Source: Chloroflexota bacterium (GTDB lineage: Bacteria > Chloroflexota > Dehalococcoidia > SM23-28-2 > RBG-16-64-32). Taken from it: a stretch of 14,892 bases of DNA. The DNA lies in assembly GCA_005880075.1 (NCBI GenBank), contig VBJT01000140.1:10825-25716 (forward strand), written 5' to 3'. Both the position numbers and the translations under genes were made by a program. The notes under the pieces were generated by a model that was given only the letters and a program-made list of their open reading frames with translations, was not told the DNA's origin and made no database searches. Positions 12,680 through 14,892 of the stretch are shown piece by piece. Positions within the stretch are counted from its first letter, which is position 1, and every line of letters begins with the position of its first letter.

Positions 12680-13756
12680 ATGTCCAGAAGGCGTGTTGTA
12701 GTCGCCATGTCCGGCGGCGTTGACTCCTCGGTGGCGGCCGGCCTGCTCTCGCGGGCGGGCTACGACGTGCTGGGTGTGACCATGCGCCTTTGGACAGAAG
12801 AGAACGCCGCCGCCTCGAGGCACCACAAGCGCTGCTGCTCAGTTGAAGACACGGACGACGCACGCGCCGCGGCCGACGTTTTGGGCATCCGACACTACGT
12901 CCTCAATCTCGAGAAGCAGTTCTCGGCCGAAGTTGTAGATCATTTCGTGCGGGAGTACACAATAGGCCGCACACCTAACCCGTGCTTGGCCTGCAACGAC
13001 CGCATCAAGTTCCGGCCGCTGATGGAATACGCCCTGGCGATGGATGCGGACTATCTCGCTACGGGCCACTACGCTCGAATTTGTGCAATCGGCCCTGGTT
13101 TTGAGTTGCACCGCGCCGTCGACCCATCCAAGGACCAGTCGTACGTACTCTACACGCTCGGTCAGCGTGAGCTAAGCCAAACCCTCTTCCCGGTCGGCGA
13201 GCTAACCAAGACAGAGATCAGGCGACTGGCTCTCGAGTGGCGCCTGCCGAACGCCGAGAAGCCGGATTCCGCCGACATCTGCTTCATTCCTTCCGGCGAC
13301 TACCGAGCCTTCGTCCATGAACGCGTTCCCGCCCGCGCGGGCGCAATCGTCGATACCGGAGGAGAAACCATCGGCGAGCACCCCGGCATCCACAACTATA
13401 CGGTCGGCCAGCGGCGCGGCCTCCCAGCCCGCGGTGGAGGCGAGCCGCTCTACGTTGTCGGCCTCGACGCCGAGACCAACACCATTGTTGTGGGCGAAAG
13501 CAGCGATCTTCGCGCCGAAGGCTTGATCGCCGACGAGCTTTCGTTCGTAAGTGGCGAGGCGCCGGCCGAAGACATGATGGTCGATGCCCGCATCCGCTAC
13601 CGAAGCGAACCGGTACCGGCGAGATTGCGACTCGAGGACGGGCGGGCCCAAGTCCAATTCGAAACGCCGCACCGCACCGTAACGCCCGGACAGGCGGTCG
13701 TATTCTACGAGGGCGACCGCGTCCTCGGCGGCGGAACAATTGTCAGATCGATCTGA
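12680..13756 (+). CDS. mnmA: tRNA-specific 2-thiouridylase
   Basis: Thiolates uridine 34 in the wobble position of tRNA-Lys, -Glu and -Gln, using ATP to adenylate the base. 358 residues, standard. Seen: PP-loop SGGVDSS (11-17), CCSVEDTDDAR, NPCLACND with catalytic Cys105, TGHYAR, SKDQSYVLYTL (near 150), and DICFIPSGDYRAF with the second catalytic Cys201; spacing of 96 agrees with the family. C-terminal YTVGQRRGL and VQFETPHRTVTPGQAVVFYEGDRVLGGGTI form the beta-barrel domains. ATG 12680 starts directly before the PP-loop strand. It is divergent from rsfS with a 57-bp spacer holding both promoters. Confidence 0.96.
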   Translation: MSRRRVVVAMSGGVDSSVAAGLLSRAGYDVLGVTMRLWTEENAAASRHHKRCCSVEDTDDARAAADVLGIRHYVLNLEKQFSAEVVDHFVREYTIGRTPNPCLACNDRIKFRPLMEYALAMDADYLATGHYARICAIGPGFELHRAVDPSKDQSYVLYTLGQRELSQTLFPVGELTKTEIRRLALEWRLPNAEKPDSADICFIPSGDYRAFVHERVPARAGAIVDTGGETIGEHPGIHNYTVGQRRGLPARGGGEPLYVVGLDAETNTIVVGESSDLRAEGLIADELSFVSGEAPAEDMMVDARIRYRSEPVPARLRLEDGRAQVQFETPHRTVTPGQAVVFYEGDRVLGGGTIVRSI

Positions 13757-13796
13757 TTAGCCGTACGCCCTTTCCTTCTCGGCTTCAACTGTCTGC

Positions 13797-13802
13797 TATA
13801 AT
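13797..13802 (+). promoter_or_regulatory. extended -10 box TGcTATAAT of the small membrane protein gene
   Basis: TATAAT is preceded by TG at 13794-13795, the extended -10 arrangement that tolerates a weak -35. The expected leader is about 36 nt and carries GGAGG at 13833-13837, 7 nt before ATG 13845. This is a conventional leadered gene, unlike several others here. Confidence 0.6.
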
Positions 13803-13844
13803 TCCCAAACTGATCGTATTGTCCGTCCAGCCGGAGGTACTTGG

Positions 13845-14174
13845 ATGCTCCTCAGCCTCGCAGACACCCGTGACATCGCGGTGATTGCCTATAGCATCGC
13901 CGGCACAGTGGCCTTCGTCCTCATTATCTTCTTCACGCTGGCGATTGGGATCCTCAGCTGGATGACGCTCAACCGTGTGCGCCGAATGCTGAAGAACAAC
14001 GTGCAGCCCACGTTGGAGAGCGTGCGCCAGACTTCGGAGAGTGTGCGCGGAACGGTGGAGTTTGTCTCGGACTACGCGGTTGCGCCGGTCGTGAAGACTT
14101 ACGGCACTGTCGCCGGGGTGCGGCAGTTCGTCGTTGTGTTATCGCGGCTTGGCCGCCAGCGAAAGAGCGGGTAG
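13845..14174 (+). CDS. small single-span membrane protein, DUF948-like
   Basis: 109 residues. One transmembrane segment at about 11-40 (rich in Ile, Val, Phe and Leu), followed by a basic patch RVRRMLKNN, then an amphipathic stretch with a near-repeat, ESVRQTSESVRGTVEFV, and a basic end RQRKSG. The architecture, a single anchor followed by a helix with repeated T-E-S-V-R spacing, resembles DUF948-type membrane-anchored proteins, whose function is unknown. Good Shine-Dalgarno sequence (GGAGG, 7-nt spacing). It is followed after 7 bases by the YtxH-like gene, and such pairs often occur together in one operon. The family assignment is tentative; the membrane topology is well supported. Confidence 0.7.
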   Translation: MLLSLADTRDIAVIAYSIAGTVAFVLIIFFTLAIGILSWMTLNRVRRMLKNNVQPTLESVRQTSESVRGTVEFVSDYAVAPVVKTYGTVAGVRQFVVVLSRLGRQRKSG

Positions 14175-14181
14175 CATCCGA

Positions 14182-14505
14182 ATGCGCCTTCTCATAGGCC
14201 TCGCGATCGGGTTCGGTATCGGCTTCGCCGGTGCAGTGTTATTCGCGCCGGACCGCTCACGGCGGCGCGAGGTTGACTGGCCCGCGGCAACCATAGATTC
14301 CGGCCCAACGGCGATCGAGACCGACCAGAATATCTTGGCCGCCGTCAGACGGGCGCTCCGCTCGGCCCAGGAGCAACTCAACGAAGCGCTCGACGAGGCG
14401 AAGGAGGCGCAGGCCAAAGCAGAACAAGAGCTTCGCGCCCGTTATGACCGCAAGGTCCACAAGGCGGACAAACCGAAGGCGATCGAAGAGAAGAAGCGCA
14501 AGTAA
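14182..14505 (+). CDS. YtxH-like small membrane-anchored coiled-coil protein
   Basis: 107 residues starting at ATG 14182: a Gly-rich hydrophobic N-terminus LLIGLAIGFGIGFAGAVLFAPDRSRR, the typical YtxH pattern (glycine zipper ending in LFAP plus basic residues), then a charged helix at about 50-95 rich in Ala, Glu, Lys and Gln that should form a coiled coil, and a Lys-rich end. YtxH-domain proteins are linked to stress or envelope functions, but no biochemical role is established. The in-frame start at 14134 would overlap the upstream gene and add a polar extension before the hydrophobic segment, so I reject it. It is likely co-transcribed with the preceding membrane protein. The minus-strand tRNA genes converge on it. 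Confidence 0.72.
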   Translation: MRLLIGLAIGFGIGFAGAVLFAPDRSRRREVDWPAATIDSGPTAIETDQNILAAVRRALRSAQEQLNEALDEAKEAQAKAEQELRARYDRKVHKADKPKAIEEKKRK

Positions 14506-14531
14506 GCCTAGCGCCTGCGCCGCTGCGAATA

Positions 14532-14620
14532 TGGCGGAGGGGGTGGGATTCGAACCCACGGTACCCAAAGGGTACACACGCTCTCCAGGCGTGCCCAATC
14601 GTCCACTCTGGCACCCCTCC
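14532..14620 (-). tRNA. tRNA-Ser (anticodon GGA)
   Basis: On the minus strand the acceptor GGAGGGG (14620-14614) pairs with CCCCTCC (14542-14536), followed by discriminator G (14535) and an encoded CCA (14534-14532). Anticodon stem CACGC/GCGTG, loop CTGGAGA with anticodon GGA at 14586-14584, reading UCC and UCU. The long variable arm, with a GTACCC/GGGTAC stem, marks it as a class II tRNA; the T-arm is GTGGG-TTCGAAT-CCCAC. Confidence 0.96.
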
Positions 14621-14630
14621 GGGAGTCGTT

Positions 14631-14658
14631 CGAAATCCGAAATGTGAAAAATCGAACG
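14631..14658 (+). repeat. heptamer-like units in the tRNA spacer
   Basis: CGAAATC, CGAAATG, TGAAAAA, TCGAACG lie end to end between the two tRNA genes. The same stretch offers a 7-bp stem (CGTTCGA 14627-14633 with TCGAACG 14652-14658), and ATCCGAAA (14635-14642) recurs inverted as TTTCGGAT (14692-14699). The rest of the 107-bp spacer shows nothing I recognise. Confidence 0.45.
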
Positions 14659-14727
14659 CCGGCTTTAGCCGCTCGCCGCCGCTCTTTCCAGTTTCGGATC
14701 ATCGAGTTGCGATTGTCGTTTTCGCTC

Positions 14728-14818
14728 TGGCGGAGGGGGTGGGATTCGAACCCACGGTACCGCAAGGCGGTACAACGGTTTTCGAGACCGCCCCGATCAA
14801 CCACTCCGGCACCCCTCC
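14728..14818 (-). tRNA. tRNA-Ser (anticodon CGA)
   Basis: Acceptor GGAGGGG (14818-14812) pairs with CCCCTCC (14738-14732); discriminator G 14731 and encoded CCA 14730-14728. Anticodon loop CTCGAAA, with CGA at 14784-14782 reading UCG. Long variable arm with a perfect GTACCGC/GCGGTAC stem. The 34 bases covering CCA, acceptor 3' side, T-arm and variable-arm end are identical to the neighbouring tRNA-Ser(GGA), pointing to gene duplication or conversion. It is the upstream member of the pair in transcription order. Confidence 0.96.
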
Positions 14819-14826
14819 TCTAATAC

Positions 14827-14832
14827 AAAATA
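14827..14832 (-). promoter_or_regulatory. possible extended -10 box TGcTATTTT of the tRNA-Ser pair
   Basis: On the minus strand TATTTT, preceded by TGC, ends 8 nt before the 5' end of tRNA-Ser(CGA). Both tRNAs could be read from it. No clear -35 is visible at 17 bp. Confidence 0.35.
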
Positions 14833-14858
14833 GCATGTTTTCGGCGAGCATCTTTAGC

Positions 14859-14880
14859 AATTGCTCACGAATTGCTCACG
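14859..14880 (+). repeat. exact 11-bp tandem duplication AATTGCTCACG
   Basis: Two perfect copies of AATTGCTCACG lie directly side by side, about 40 bp upstream of the tRNA-Ser(CGA) promoter region in tRNA orientation. Read on the minus strand the repeat falls at the end of an open stretch REQFVSNC-stop, so it may encode the C-terminus of a gene lying beyond the window edge. Confidence 0.5.
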
Positions 14881-14892
14881 CCTTCCCACGCT

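Noticed and set aside
12623..12826. N-terminal extension of RsfS to 182 residues
   Set aside because: It would be antisense to the start of mnmA and carries no family sequence.
1..14892. CRISPR array, transposon ends, toxin-antitoxin or defence genes
   Set aside because: No regularly spaced repeats with unique spacers, no transposase or nuclease frames, and every sizeable gene apart from the small proteins is a recognisable housekeeping or general-family protein.

Overview
This window is a GC-rich stretch of bacterial chromosome holding ordinary housekeeping genes: sugar-nucleotide, pentose-phosphate and thiamine metabolism, tRNA modification, ribosome silencing and proteolysis. Bacterial affiliation rests on RsfS, MnmA, TsaB/TsaE, bacterial-type serine tRNAs with encoded CCA, and sigma70-like -10 boxes. 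The phylum cannot be fixed from the sequence. A transketolase split into two genes, a YcbZ/LonH-type Lon protease and frequent leaderless promoters would suit something like Chloroflexota, but that is a guess.

Layout. 1-933 is the 3' part of galE (+). It converges on a minus-strand pair (1038-2475): an amidohydrolase_2 enzyme followed by RNA 2',3'-cyclic phosphodiesterase thpR. A divergent spacer carrying an inverted repeat and a -10 box leads to split transketolase genes (2664-4443, +). The N-terminal subunit gene is broken by a short deletion that removes the thiamine-diphosphate GDG motif. A DUF72 gene (4485-5477) follows, then a 422-bp gap with strong hairpins (5478-5899) and a small membrane or secreted protein (5900-6226). 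A minus-strand metallophosphoesterase (6223-6969) diverges from thiL-tsaE-tsaB (7009-9127), which overlap each other by a few bases. Next come ndk (9212-9676), a Lon-family ATP-dependent protease (9692-12220), rsfS (minus, 12278-12622) divergent from mnmA (12680-13756), two small membrane-associated proteins (13845-14505) and two tandem serine tRNA genes on the minus strand (14532-14818).

How the genes fit together. TsaE and TsaB serve tRNA t6A37 synthesis, MnmA makes s2U34 and two tRNAs lie nearby, so translation fidelity is a loose theme. ThiL makes the ThDP that transketolase uses, though the two loci are not adjacent.

I see no CRISPR array, transposon, phage module, toxin-antitoxin pair or defence system. 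The most interesting signals are (1) the ThDP-motif deletion in the transketolase subunit, (2) a recurring arrangement in which a -10 hexamer ends exactly 6 nt before a start codon, implying leaderless mRNAs, (3) a perfect 14-bp palindrome upstream of ndk, and (4) several unrelated 7-8-bp short tandem repeat arrays in the gaps between genes, one of which runs into a coding end.
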